In this document: in pieces, positions 47,140 to 55,139 of the stretch | Layout: each line of letters starts with the position of its first letter | How positions within the stretch are numbered: the stretch's first letter is position 1 | From: Bryobacterales bacterium KBS 96 | GTDB taxonomy: Bacteria; Acidobacteriota; Terriglobia; Bryobacterales; Bryobacteraceae | Length of the DNA stretch: 64,000 bases | Reading direction: 5' to 3' | Assembly: GCA_000381625.1 (NCBI GenBank) | Contig: KB906767.1 | Coordinates: forward strand, 3,739,304-3,803,303 | The notes under the pieces: generated by a model | Seen by the model: only the letters and a program-made list of their open reading frames with translations | The model's database searches: none | What the model was told of the DNA's origin: nothing | Program-made: the position numbers and the translations under genes

Positions 47140-48045
47140 ATGGCCTCGTCTAGAACGAAAAAAACTCTCGCGGGCAAACTGCCTGCTTCTATTCCGGAGC
47201 TCGTCATCATCACAGGATTGAGCGGATCGGGAAAAGGGACCGTGTTGAAGGCGTTCGAGGATCTCGGCTTTCATGCAGTCGACAATCTGCCTATCGCGCT
47301 GGTTCCAAAATTCGCCGACCTGACGCACGATTCAAAGAGCGCCAAGCGCTCCGCACTGGTGATCGACATTCGCGAAGGAGAGTCGCTGAGGGAGTTTCCT
47401 GCGATGTATCGCAAGCTGCGGCGCACCATTAACGCACGCCTGCTCTTTCTCGATACGGCGGACGATGTGTTGCAGCGCCGTTTCAGCGAAACACGCCGCC
47501 CGCATCCGCTCGGCGTTGAGGCGCCCGTCATGGGCAGCATCAATGAGGAACGGGCACAACTGGCGCCAATCCAGGCTCTGGCGGACGTGACAATCGATAC
47601 GTCCAAGCTGAACGTTCACGAACTACGCGGGCTGATTTTCCAGCAGTTTCGAAGCGGCGATGGAGAAGGCAAGATCCTGATTCAGGTGAACAGCTTTGGA
47701 TTCCGGCACGGTGTTCCCGCCGACAGCGATCTCGTTTTCGACGTGCGCTTCCTGCCCAATCCCAACTACATTCCCGAATTTAAGAAGCTGAGCGGGCGGC
47801 ACCCGAGCGTTGCGCGCTACATCCGATCGTTTCCCCAGACCACGGAGTTCATCAACAAAATCTCGGATCTATTGATTTATCTGATTCCCCACTATATGCG
47901 CGAAGGCAAGAGCTACCTGACGATCTCGTTCGGATGTACAGGCGGCCACCACCGGTCCGTATTGATTGCGAGTGAGATTCGGAAACGCCTTGCAAACGCC
48001 GGATTCCAGGTGAAGGAAACACACCGCGACATCAATAAGGGCTGA
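47140..48045 (+). CDS. rapZ: RNase adapter / nucleotide-binding protein RapZ
   Basis: 301-residue P-loop protein of the RapZ/YvcJ family. ATG 47140 is chosen over a GTG at 47044 because the P-loop region then has the normal N-terminal length. Walker A is ITGLSGSGKGTVLKAFEDLG (residues 24-43). The signature DNLP follows, then DTADDVLQRRFSETRRPHPL and the C-terminal FGCTGGHHRSVLIA. In enterobacteria RapZ controls GlmS through small RNAs; in other bacteria it affects cell-envelope metabolism. Targets here are unknown. Confidence 0.95.
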   Translation: MASSRTKKTLAGKLPASIPELVIITGLSGSGKGTVLKAFEDLGFHAVDNLPIALVPKFADLTHDSKSAKRSALVIDIREGESLREFPAMYRKLRRTINARLLFLDTADDVLQRRFSETRRPHPLGVEAPVMGSINEERAQLAPIQALADVTIDTSKLNVHELRGLIFQQFRSGDGEGKILIQVNSFGFRHGVPADSDLVFDVRFLPNPNYIPEFKKLSGRHPSVARYIRSFPQTTEFINKISDLLIYLIPHYMREGKSYLTISFGCTGGHHRSVLIASEIRKRLANAGFQVKETHRDINKG

Positions 48046-48067
48046 CAGTCCTTCGGCCAATTAAGAA

Positions 48068-48934
48068 TCATCGCCCGGCCGCTTGAGGGCCACTAAGCAC
48101 GACCGCATCAGCGTGCTGGTAATCGGAATAGTGCTCTTCCTCTCGCGTGCGAATGCCGTAAAAGCCGAGCACACGGGCATTCACTGCTTGCGAGAAATGA
48201 ACGGGCAGCCATACGTTTCCTTCGACCGGATCCTGATTTAATTCGAACTGGGTCCCCGGGCGAACCTTCGCTATGAAGTAGCCGAACTCCACGGGTTTGA
48301 TCACTTTGGCCGTCACGCGCACCCAGTTATACGTGGCCTTATCGATCCACATGCGCCCGTTCATTCCGGTCAAAACTCGGGCTTTTTCTACCGGGGGTTG
48401 GTAATCGGGCCGCGGGAGCGCATCCAGCACGTAACATGTGTGACCTCGGACTACTTCCTCACCGGCATATTGGAACTGAAACGCTGCCGTCATCTGACTC
48501 ATCAGCAAATGCTCCTCCGCGCGCCCGCTTTTATACTTCTCTATACGTGCCTGAGTTGCGCTTTTTGTTTCGTGATTCCGGCGCTTTACCTCAGCCTTGA
48601 GTTTGCTCTGCTCCTGGGATTTCTGAAGAGTTGAGAGAGGCTCGCCATTGAGACGAATCAGCTCGTTATAAGGCGAACCGTTGATCATCAGCACGCGGTA
48701 CATCTTTTCCTGTTTGCTGACCATGCCGCCGGAATCGTCCAGCTTCATGCTGATGTCCTGTTCGTTGTACGAGTAGTTAGGCGCCGCTTTCCACGACGCA
48801 TCGTTGACCGCCACCGATTTTTTGACGATCTCCTCGATATTGGGTTGTTGCGCCGCGGAGTAGCATACGTGCGCCGTGAGCAAAAGACTGGCTATCGAAG
48901 CAGTGAGCTTCCAGCTTCGCGACACGTTTCGCAT
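48068..48934 (-). CDS. Exported outer-membrane lipoprotein-sorting-like protein (LolA/LolB-like fold)
   Basis: About 288 residues from ATG 48934. A signal peptide (WKLTASIASLLLTAHVCYSAA) is followed by a beta-rich domain that includes YSYNEQDISMKLDDSGGMVS, YRVLMINGSPYNELIRLNGE, GEEVVRGHTCYVLDALPRPD and WIDKATYNWVRVTAKV. This wording resembles periplasmic LolA-like proteins often found downstream of ECF sigma genes. Exact function is unknown. It lies 144 bp downstream of the anti-sigma gene on the same strand, so it may be part of that regulon. Confidence 0.72.
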   Translation of the reverse strand: MRNVSRSWKLTASIASLLLTAHVCYSAAQQPNIEEIVKKSVAVNDASWKAAPNYSYNEQDISMKLDDSGGMVSKQEKMYRVLMINGSPYNELIRLNGEPLSTLQKSQEQSKLKAEVKRRNHETKSATQARIEKYKSGRAEEHLLMSQMTAAFQFQYAGEEVVRGHTCYVLDALPRPDYQPPVEKARVLTGMNGRMWIDKATYNWVRVTAKVIKPVEFGYFIAKVRPGTQFELNQDPVEGNVWLPVHFSQAVNARVLGFYGIRTREEEHYSDYQHADAVVLSGPQAAGR

Positions 48935-49078
48935 GTCTTCGCTCGTACCTCCCCAAAACCTATATAGCAAATTCCTGGTCCTTGCCGGCGGCGGCGGCTC
49001 TCGATAAGTTTCAGGTCGGCCTAGTACCTGAAGAAGGCAGACAACATTTGCGGACAAATTACTTGCAGGCTCGCAGGC

Positions 49079-49846
49079 TCAGCGCACCACGCGACCGAGG
49101 AGCCAAGATGCGGCAATGACGACGGTGACCGCGGCGAGATGAGAGCCGAATACGTGGGCTGCGTTCAACACCGGGCAATAGGTGGTTAGAACCAGCAAAG
49201 CGGAAGATGCCGCGAGCAAGCCGATAATTCTCACCGCCGCCGCCCTATCGAGCCAGGCCCCATGTCTCGCAATGCCCAACCCGAGCAGGAAGGTGAGGGC
49301 CGCAATCTCCAAGCCGCGCAGGAAACAACTCTCTGAAATGCTGGCGAGATCGATGTTGTATTGACGATGGAAGCTGATTGCGACAACACCTACGAACACG
49401 AGAACGGCGACTGCGGCGGCGGGCCTTACGGCGATACGGCGCCGTGAGCCGGGTATCATTTCGCGGGAAAGCGAATATCCGGCAAGCGCGGCCGCGACAC
49501 AAATCGCACCGAACAGCGCTACCCTGGTCACCGCTGCCTGCGCCTGCCATCCACCGGCGCCCCACATCCAGACCCCCAGAGCCAACGCGATAACCACAGG
49601 TATCAGGTAGAGCAGCGCCAGCACAGGTCCGGGTGGCACGGGCCGAACCGGTTTAAGATCGTCCAGAATTTCGGGGGGAATGCCGGACGAGGCAAGGTGG
49701 CCGCGTTCAGTCAGCTGCCGCATCGGCCCCATCCGAATATAGAGATTCCGGCACCGGCTGCATCGCGTAAGGTGCTCCTGTGCTTCGGCCGGCAGAAGTG
49801 AATCTCCCGTTCGATCAAGGTAGATATTCATCTCCTGGCAGGTCAC
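49079..49846 (-). CDS. Anti-sigma factor with zinc-finger and six membrane helices
   Basis: 255-residue inner-membrane protein that presumably holds the neighbouring ECF sigma factor inactive. The N-terminal zinc anti-sigma motif is C3 ... H25xxxC29xxC32 (EHLTRCSRCRNLY). About six hydrophobic segments follow, from LALLYLIPVVIALALGVWMW to the C-terminal AAVTVVIAASWLLGRVV. The GTG start overlaps the sigma gene stop by 4 bp, the usual layout of such pairs. The signal sensed is unknown. The membrane part resembles the NrsF/DUF1109 style. Confidence 0.88.
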   Translation of the reverse strand: MTCQEMNIYLDRTGDSLLPAEAQEHLTRCSRCRNLYIRMGPMRQLTERGHLASSGIPPEILDDLKPVRPVPPGPVLALLYLIPVVIALALGVWMWGAGGWQAQAAVTRVALFGAICVAAALAGYSLSREMIPGSRRRIAVRPAAAVAVLVFVGVVAISFHRQYNIDLASISESCFLRGLEIAALTFLLGLGIARHGAWLDRAAAVRIIGLLAASSALLVLTTYCPVLNAAHVFGSHLAAVTVVIAASWLLGRVVR

Positions 49847-50454
49847 GATTCGTCACCTACCGCCGTTGGTCCGGCTGGCGGCCTCTCAAGCAGGGAACGT
49901 AGCCGGTCGTATGCGCGGTGCGCCTTCTGTTTCACCGCGCCCGTAGTTGAGGAAGTCACACGGGCCACCTCTTCGACAGTCATTCCCAGCACTTTCAGCA
50001 TCGTCAAGACCTCACGCTGGGATTCCGGGAGATAGTTCATCAATGTATCGAAATCAGGGGAGCCTTCGGCCTCCGATTGTGTGGAGATCGCCCGCGCTTG
50101 GAGGATATCCGGGTCCACGGCCTCCTCGTGATGGACCGTCCGGCGCAGCTTCCGGTAATGGTCGACGCGTACATGGCGGCCAATGGAATATACCCAGGGC
50201 AGCACAGGCTCGCCCGGCCGGTAGGTGTGCCGTGCCCGGTGTATACGCAACAGCGTTTCCTGAACAAGATCGTCCGCCGCAAGCCGGCCATCGGGCATAC
50301 TAAGGAAGAATCGGATTAAAACTGGCATCAGCGCCTGCATCAGTGACTCTGCGGCAGCCCTATCCGCCTCCTGATACCGCCGCATCAACTGCTCAAGCAC
50401 AGGAGGTGCGTCATCGAGAGGCGATATTGACTCCTCACCAGATAGTTCGCTCAT
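49843..50454 (-). CDS. ECF-type RNA polymerase sigma factor
   Basis: 203-residue sigma-70 family regulator. Region 2 is at residues 40-105 (DGRLAADDLVQETLLRIHRA, PWVYSIGRHVRVDHYRK). Region 4 is at residues 135-190 (LPESQREVLTMLKVLGMTVE, VARVTSSTTGAVKQKAHRAY). No region 1.1 or 3 is present, hence ECF type. It is coupled to a membrane anti-sigma factor. Its target promoters cannot be told here; no convincing autoregulated promoter was found in the repeat-bearing region upstream. Confidence 0.93.
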   Translation of the reverse strand: MSELSGEESISPLDDAPPVLEQLMRRYQEADRAAAESLMQALMPVLIRFFLSMPDGRLAADDLVQETLLRIHRARHTYRPGEPVLPWVYSIGRHVRVDHYRKLRRTVHHEEAVDPDILQARAISTQSEAEGSPDFDTLMNYLPESQREVLTMLKVLGMTVEEVARVTSSTTGAVKQKAHRAYDRLRSLLERPPAGPTAVGDES

Positions 50455-50821
50455 GCCCGCCGAATGGTCACCCCGCGTCGGCCTCGCACCAGCTTACTCC
50501 AGCAACAACGGGGACGGACCCCGTTATCTCCACCATTCCAATCGCAAATGCTTTGGAGGCAATCCCCTCGGAATTTCCGGCCCAATCTACTGCCCGCCTT
50601 AGGGACGGACCCCTTTTCCGGGCACTATTGTGGGGACGGACCCTCTCTTTTCGCGTTGTTTTGTTGGTTATATTTTATGGTTTCGTAACGAACCCCTCTA
50701 TTTTGATCGGCTCTGAACGCTCGTTTTCGCTTTCCTTGAGTTTGAAAACCTAGGCGGCTGCGCGAACATAGCGAACTTTGAAGCGTGATGTAAAACTGTA
50801 GGTCTGGCAAACCGAACCGAA
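50455..50821. repeat. Intergenic region with three copies of the GGGGACGGACCCC repeat
   Basis: 367 bp between divergent genes. Copies of the 13-bp imperfect palindrome lie at 50510-50522 (extended to AACGGGG...CCCCGTT), 50601-50613 (first base A) and 50632-50644 (ends CCCTC). The right half (50650-50760) is AT-rich and may hold the promoter of the ATP-grasp-like gene. No coding sequence is supported. See the RAYT relic at 57191. Confidence 0.75.
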
Positions 50822-52174
50822 GTGGCACAGCTTGATGAGGCTGTTGCCCGCTATCACAAGCTTTTCGAGAGCCAAGGCGCCCGGGATCTTGGTTGGGCCG
50901 AGGCTTTGCAGGAACGAATGCGGGAGGCGCGATTAGTGGAATCGGGCCGTCTCGTCGCTCCAATTTTGCGCCCCCACTTCCTTGCCAAGCATCAGCAGAC
51001 CACACTGATCCGCGCCGTTGAAACCTTTTCCGCGGCGCTGGACGAGATCGAGCCGATCATCACAGGGAGCCCGGCACTCATGAGCCGCTTGCAGATGCTG
51101 CCGGCAGAGAAGCTCCTCGCCCAGATACCCTCCGGGCAATCGAGGTTCAGCATAACCAGCGTAATGGATGCGCATCTGACTAACGGTTCTGTACGCATCG
51201 GCGGCATTCGACCGAACATGCTCCCGGCGGTGGCATATTCCGGGGCTTTGTCCGACCTCTTTCTCGATCTGCCCATTTTAAAGGAATTCAGGCGTGGACA
51301 TTACCGAATATCCAAAATGGGCAATCCGAAGCAGCTCTTGCTCGCCGTTTTGAAGGCATGGAAGGAGTTTGGAGGTAAAACCGCGCCTCGAATCGCCATT
51401 CTGGAGCTGAAGCAGCAATTTTCAGGCGAATCCACAGAAAGCCTACTGCTCGCCGAGTTGTTCGCACGAGGAGGCCTATGTGCGCGCGTCCTTTCGCCAG
51501 ACCAGCTCGAGTACCAAAACCGAACGCTGCACTCCGGCGATTTCGACATTGATATCGTTTTTCGACGCACTTCCGCGCAACAGTTGCTCGTGCGGCACGA
51601 TCTGTCGCATCCGCTGCTCGAAGCCTACCGTGATCGGGCCGTCTGCATGGTGAACGGCTTCCGGTCCGAACTCGCACACCGTCTGGCGTTTTTCGAATTG
51701 CTTACGGATGAAGCAATAACCACCAAGCTTGCGGCGGTGCATCGGAAGGTTCTCTCGCAAATGGCGCCATGGACCCGGGTGATGGCCCACGTCAAAACAA
51801 GGTACCGTGGCACAACGATTGATCTTCCGGACTTTGTTTTGAATAATCGGGAACGGCTCGCACTCCGGCCCAACGAACATTCCAGCGAAGAGCCAACGTT
51901 TGTCGGTCTTGAAACAGATCGGCGGCAGTGGGGTCGAGCGCTACAACTCGCGCTTCAATCGCGTTACGTCGTCCAGGAATATTCGCCAGCGCTCACAGGC
52001 ATTTTCCCGATTTATCAGTATGGGGATCTGCAGATGCGCGAGATGCAGATTTCAGTTCACCCGCATGTGTTTGCAGGAGAAGTGCATGGAGCGTCGGCGG
52101 TGCTGCGCCCCGCCTCGAACGGAGTCACGTCGCCATTGGCGATCGCGCCGGTGTTGTTGCTCGAAAAAATCTAA
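50822..52174 (+). CDS. Probable circularly permuted ATP-grasp domain protein
   Basis: 450-residue cytoplasmic protein with no signal peptide or membrane segment. The central and C-terminal parts read like circularly permuted ATP-grasp enzymes: MDAHLTNGSVRIGGIRPNML, PRIAILELKQQFSGESTESL, the GDFDIDIVFRR strand, VNGFRSELAHRLAFFELLTD and the late segments QSRYVVQEYSPAL and QISVHPHVFAG. These enzymes join peptides or amines to carboxylates. The GTG start lacks a clear Shine-Dalgarno; a CTG six codons upstream is possible. No macrocyclase, peptide or amine-ligase partner adjoins it. The family call is by eye and moderate. Confidence 0.6.
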   Translation: MAQLDEAVARYHKLFESQGARDLGWAEALQERMREARLVESGRLVAPILRPHFLAKHQQTTLIRAVETFSAALDEIEPIITGSPALMSRLQMLPAEKLLAQIPSGQSRFSITSVMDAHLTNGSVRIGGIRPNMLPAVAYSGALSDLFLDLPILKEFRRGHYRISKMGNPKQLLLAVLKAWKEFGGKTAPRIAILELKQQFSGESTESLLLAELFARGGLCARVLSPDQLEYQNRTLHSGDFDIDIVFRRTSAQQLLVRHDLSHPLLEAYRDRAVCMVNGFRSELAHRLAFFELLTDEAITTKLAAVHRKVLSQMAPWTRVMAHVKTRYRGTTIDLPDFVLNNRERLALRPNEHSSEEPTFVGLETDRRQWGRALQLALQSRYVVQEYSPALTGIFPIYQYGDLQMREMQISVHPHVFAGEVHGASAVLRPASNGVTSPLAIAPVLLLEKI

Positions 52175-52196
52175 TCTGACGGCGCCGGCATACCGG

Positions 52197-52865
52197 CTAG
52201 AAAACGCGTCGGCGGAGCCGGCTGATGGAAAACTTGGCCGTATCCGCTACCGCCATCACGGCCATAACGCCGGCCTGCACCGGATCGGTGACAACCAAAT
52301 CGCACGCCTCGGGGACGCTCCCCGCCATATTCAAACTGATGACCAGGGTGCCCTGCGATCGAACTTCACGCACCGCCGTTTCGATGTCACCACCCATAAG
52401 AGAACCGGCAAGAACCAGCGCTCGTACGCGGGGGAGCCGCCGGACTGCGCGGACCGCGGCCGCCAGCGTTTCCTCCCCAACCAGAGGTATGGTGTCGATG
52501 GAAATGTGCTCACCTCGGATATTATGGCGGTCGGCCTCCGCGATTGCGCCCAGCGCAACTTGACCGACTTGTGCGCCACCGCCGATGATGATGATGCGCT
52601 TGCCGTAGATCTTCTCAAGCGTCTCCACGACGTCCGCCGAGCGAACCACCTCCAGCTTTGCAAGATCGCCGGCGAGCTCTTGGGCTGAACCAGGCAAATC
52701 AAGCTCGAAATAGACTCGTGTGTCCGGCGCAACCTCATCAATGATCGAAACCGAGTGGATATCGCCGTTGTGTCGAGCGATGACGCCGGTCAACTGATGC
52801 AGAACGCCCGGTCTGTTGAACGCGACAATCACGAGGCCGGCCCTGCCGCTGGCGCTGTCTGTCAT
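52197..52865 (-). CDS. ACT domain protein with C-terminal DUF5612-like domain
   Basis: 222 residues. An N-terminal ACT domain (residues ~10-80, LVIVAFNRPGVLHQLTGVIA, DIHSVSIIDEVAPDTRVYFE) suggests small-molecule sensing, usually an amino acid. The C-terminal half (KRIIIIGGGAQVGQVALGAI, RALVLAGSLMGGDIETAVRE) is a Rossmann-like domain that I match to DUF5612, known mainly from archaea. It overlaps the KdsC-type phosphatase gene by 4 bp, so the pair is probably made together. Function is unknown. Confidence 0.72.
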   Translation of the reverse strand: MTDSASGRAGLVIVAFNRPGVLHQLTGVIARHNGDIHSVSIIDEVAPDTRVYFELDLPGSAQELAGDLAKLEVVRSADVVETLEKIYGKRIIIIGGGAQVGQVALGAIAEADRHNIRGEHISIDTIPLVGEETLAAAVRAVRRLPRVRALVLAGSLMGGDIETAVREVRSQGTLVISLNMAGSVPEACDLVVTDPVQAGVMAVMAVADTAKFSISRLRRRVF

Positions 52866-53428
52866 TCGATGACTCCATACTTTTTCAGCAACTCGTTCCA
52901 GATGCCTTTTGTTTGCAACAGTAGTTCAATCACTTCGCGCACGGCTCCCGAGCCGCCCGACGCGTCGGTGGTCGCCATGGCGACTTCTTTGACTTCCCGG
53001 CGCGCGTTGGCGGAGGCAAACGTCAGCCCAACTCTCCGCATGATAATCGCATCGGTCAGGTCGTCGCCAACATAAGCAACTTCTTGTTCGTTAATGCGAG
53101 AATCTGCCAGGATCTTTTCGAGAATCGGGATCTTTTCTATGTGTCCCTGGAATACATAGGACATGCCCACCTGGCGGGCGCGCTCAGCCGTTGCGGGCGA
53201 ATTCCGCCCGCTGATGACGCCGGTCTTGATGTCGTACCAACTCAGCCAGCGGAGCGCGATCCCGTCCTGCGAGTCGAATCCTTTGGTTTCGGCCATGCCG
53301 CCTTGCCCATCCGGGACCAGGTAGAGCTTTCCGTTCGTGAGCACGCCGTCTACATCCATCAGCAGCAGCTTCACGTTCGCTGCTTTCTTCTCGAATTCCT
53401 CGCGGTTTACTCGCGGATTCAGTTGCAT
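52862..53428 (-). CDS. kdsC: KdsC-type HAD phosphatase (3-deoxy-D-manno-octulosonate 8-phosphate phosphatase-like)
   Basis: 188 residues from ATG 53428; an upstream extension contains repeat DNA and is rejected. The HAD nucleophile motif is LLLMDVDGVLTNG (D25, D27). Motif II is VISGRNSPATAERARQVG, the lysine lies in HIEKIPILEKIL, and motif IV is VAYVGDDLTDAIIM. This C0-type layout is that of KdsC/YrbI. In Kdo synthesis it removes phosphate from Kdo-8-P. Other sialic-acid-type phosphatases look alike, and no kdsA/kdsB/kdsD is adjacent, so the substrate is likely but not proven. It is coupled to the ACT-domain gene. Confidence 0.85.
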   Translation of the reverse strand: MQLNPRVNREEFEKKAANVKLLLMDVDGVLTNGKLYLVPDGQGGMAETKGFDSQDGIALRWLSWYDIKTGVISGRNSPATAERARQVGMSYVFQGHIEKIPILEKILADSRINEQEVAYVGDDLTDAIIMRRVGLTFASANARREVKEVAMATTDASGGSGAVREVIELLLQTKGIWNELLKKYGVIE

Positions 53429-53503
53429 ATAGCTTAGGGTACGCGGCGCCCGTTTGGCGGCATGATGATCGCCTGGCGGAAGAAGCCGTATTCGGCTCTC
53501 GTT

Positions 53504-53550
53504 GGGGCAGTTCGGATGGGGACGGGGCAGTTCGGATGGGGACGGACCCC
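53504..53550. repeat. Tandem 20-bp repeat ending in a GGGGACGGACCCC copy
   Basis: The 20-bp unit GGGGCAGTTCGGATGGGGAC occurs twice head to tail (53504-53523 and 53524-53543), and the second copy runs into GGGACGGACCCC (53538-53550). It lies between the divergent kdsC-like and tilS genes, about 50-95 bp before the tilS start. It is likely part of the local REP family; it could also influence transcription of either gene. Confidence 0.8.
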
Positions 53551-53598
53551 TCGGCACGAGGGGAATTCCTGGACTCCATGTGATGTAAGTAATTTAAA

Positions 53599-55053
53599 AT
53601 GTGGTCATTGAGAGATCTTCTGGATCGCTTTGCGGAAATCCTTCGCGTACGCCAAATGGTTCGCAGCGGAGACCGAATCGGAGTTGCTGTCTCTGGGGGC
53701 GCCGATTCCGTCGCTCTCCTCCATCTCTCGACGAGGGTTGCTCCTGAGTTCGGCATTGAAATCGTGGCCGTTCATGTCAACCATCACCTGCGCGGAACGG
53801 AATCGGATGCCGATGAAGTGTTCGTTCGCGAACTGGCGGCACGGCTTAGCGTAGACCTCTTTCGAGACGATGCCGATGTTTCAGACCTGCACGGCAATCT
53901 GGAACAGGCCGCACGCGATGCGAGGCGGTCGATTTTCGGTTCGCTAGTGGCCCGAATGAGTGTAGATCGTATCGCAACCGGGCACACTCTTAGCGATCAG
54001 GCCGAGACCGTCCTCTTCCGCCTTTTCAGAGGCACCGGCGTGACGGGGTTGGCCGGAATGCGAGCGGTGAGTGGGGACGGACCCCTTCGGCCGCTCCTCT
54101 TTTTCACACGTGAAGAGATCCGAGAGTGGCTGAGAACAAATGACTTAGCCTGGCGTGAGGATTCATCGAATGCCGATACGCGATTCCGCCGGAATTACCT
54201 CCGCCACGAACTGATTCCGCGAATTCGGACGGAGTTGAATCCGAACCTGGAACGGGTTCTGGCAGGAATAGCATTCCGCGCCCAGGCAGAGGAGGACTAC
54301 TGGCACGACGTCATCGAGCCGCTGTTCTCTCGTTTTGCCAAGCCCTTCGAACGTGGCATCCTTGGCGACGTTTTATTCCTCCAGGATCAACATCTTGCGG
54401 TGAGGCGCCGGCTGTTGAGGCGGGCATGTCAAGCGGTAAAGGGAAATTTGCGGGCACTTGACGGCAGCCATATCGACGCCCTTCTCGCGCTCTGCGCATC
54501 AGTGGAAGGTAATAACCGCCTTTTAATCCCAGGTGTGGATGCCCTGAGATCATACGGGAAAATACGCCTCGCGCCGCCCCTCGGGCCGAACGATCAGAAG
54601 CGGCATTATCGCGTCCCGATCCGGCCAGGCATTAATACGGAGTTGCCGTTCAACGCCGGCTCGATTCGCTTGGATCTGATTCAGGAACTCTCCGAAACGC
54701 AGTCATTTTATGTTAACGTCAAGGGTGAGACGGGTTATATCGAGACGGCAGAATTAAGTGTGGAAGCGATCGGGGGGCTGGCCGGGCTCGATGACTTGAT
54801 TGTCCGCAACTGGGAACCAGGTGACGAATACCGGCGGGCGGGGCATCTCAACAGCCACAAGATAAAGGCATTATTTCAGCAGGAGAAAGTTTTTCTGTGG
54901 GAGCGCCGTCATTGGCCGATTCTGGAATTTAACGGTGAGATCGTGTGGGGCCGACGCTTCGGGCCTGCGCATCAATTCGCCGCAAGAAGTTCCAGTGGAC
55001 CATTGTTGCTTCTGCGTTACCGGATGGCGTGTGAATCGAATAGTGCGATTTGA
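53599..55053 (+). CDS. tilS: tRNA(Ile)-lysidine synthetase
   Basis: 484-residue N-type ATP pyrophosphatase that converts C34 of the CAU tRNA(Ile) to lysidine so that it reads AUA. The PP-loop SGGADS is at residues 32-37, with IVAVHVNHHLRG and the HTLSDQAETVLFRLFRGTGV motif further on. TilS-type middle and C-terminal domains follow (RAGHLNSHKIKALFQQEKVF). The length is normal. One full GGGGACGGACCCC copy lies inside the frame (54073-54085), read as GDGP at residues 159-162 in a loop where homologues vary. Confidence 0.95.
   Translation: MWSLRDLLDRFAEILRVRQMVRSGDRIGVAVSGGADSVALLHLSTRVAPEFGIEIVAVHVNHHLRGTESDADEVFVRELAARLSVDLFRDDADVSDLHGNLEQAARDARRSIFGSLVARMSVDRIATGHTLSDQAETVLFRLFRGTGVTGLAGMRAVSGDGPLRPLLFFTREEIREWLRTNDLAWREDSSNADTRFRRNYLRHELIPRIRTELNPNLERVLAGIAFRAQAEEDYWHDVIEPLFSRFAKPFERGILGDVLFLQDQHLAVRRRLLRRACQAVKGNLRALDGSHIDALLALCASVEGNNRLLIPGVDALRSYGKIRLAPPLGPNDQKRHYRVPIRPGINTELPFNAGSIRLDLIQELSETQSFYVNVKGETGYIETAELSVEAIGGLAGLDDLIVRNWEPGDEYRRAGHLNSHKIKALFQQEKVFLWERRHWPILEFNGEIVWGRRFGPAHQFAARSSSGPLLLLRYRMACESNSAI
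54073..54085. repeat. GGGGACGGACCCC repeat copy inside tilS
   Basis: Exact 13-base match to the intergenic repeat, in frame within tilS, encoding GDGP in RAVSGDGPLRPLL. The context is close to what TilS normally has there, so this may be a tolerated insertion or a chance match. Confidence 0.6.
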
Positions 55054-55139
55054 ACGTCTAGGTAATAAGGGTCTTGTAGTAACCGGATTTTGACTATCCG
55101 GGCTGGCGGACTGGGAGCTGTCCAGCGAAAGGTGAGTTA

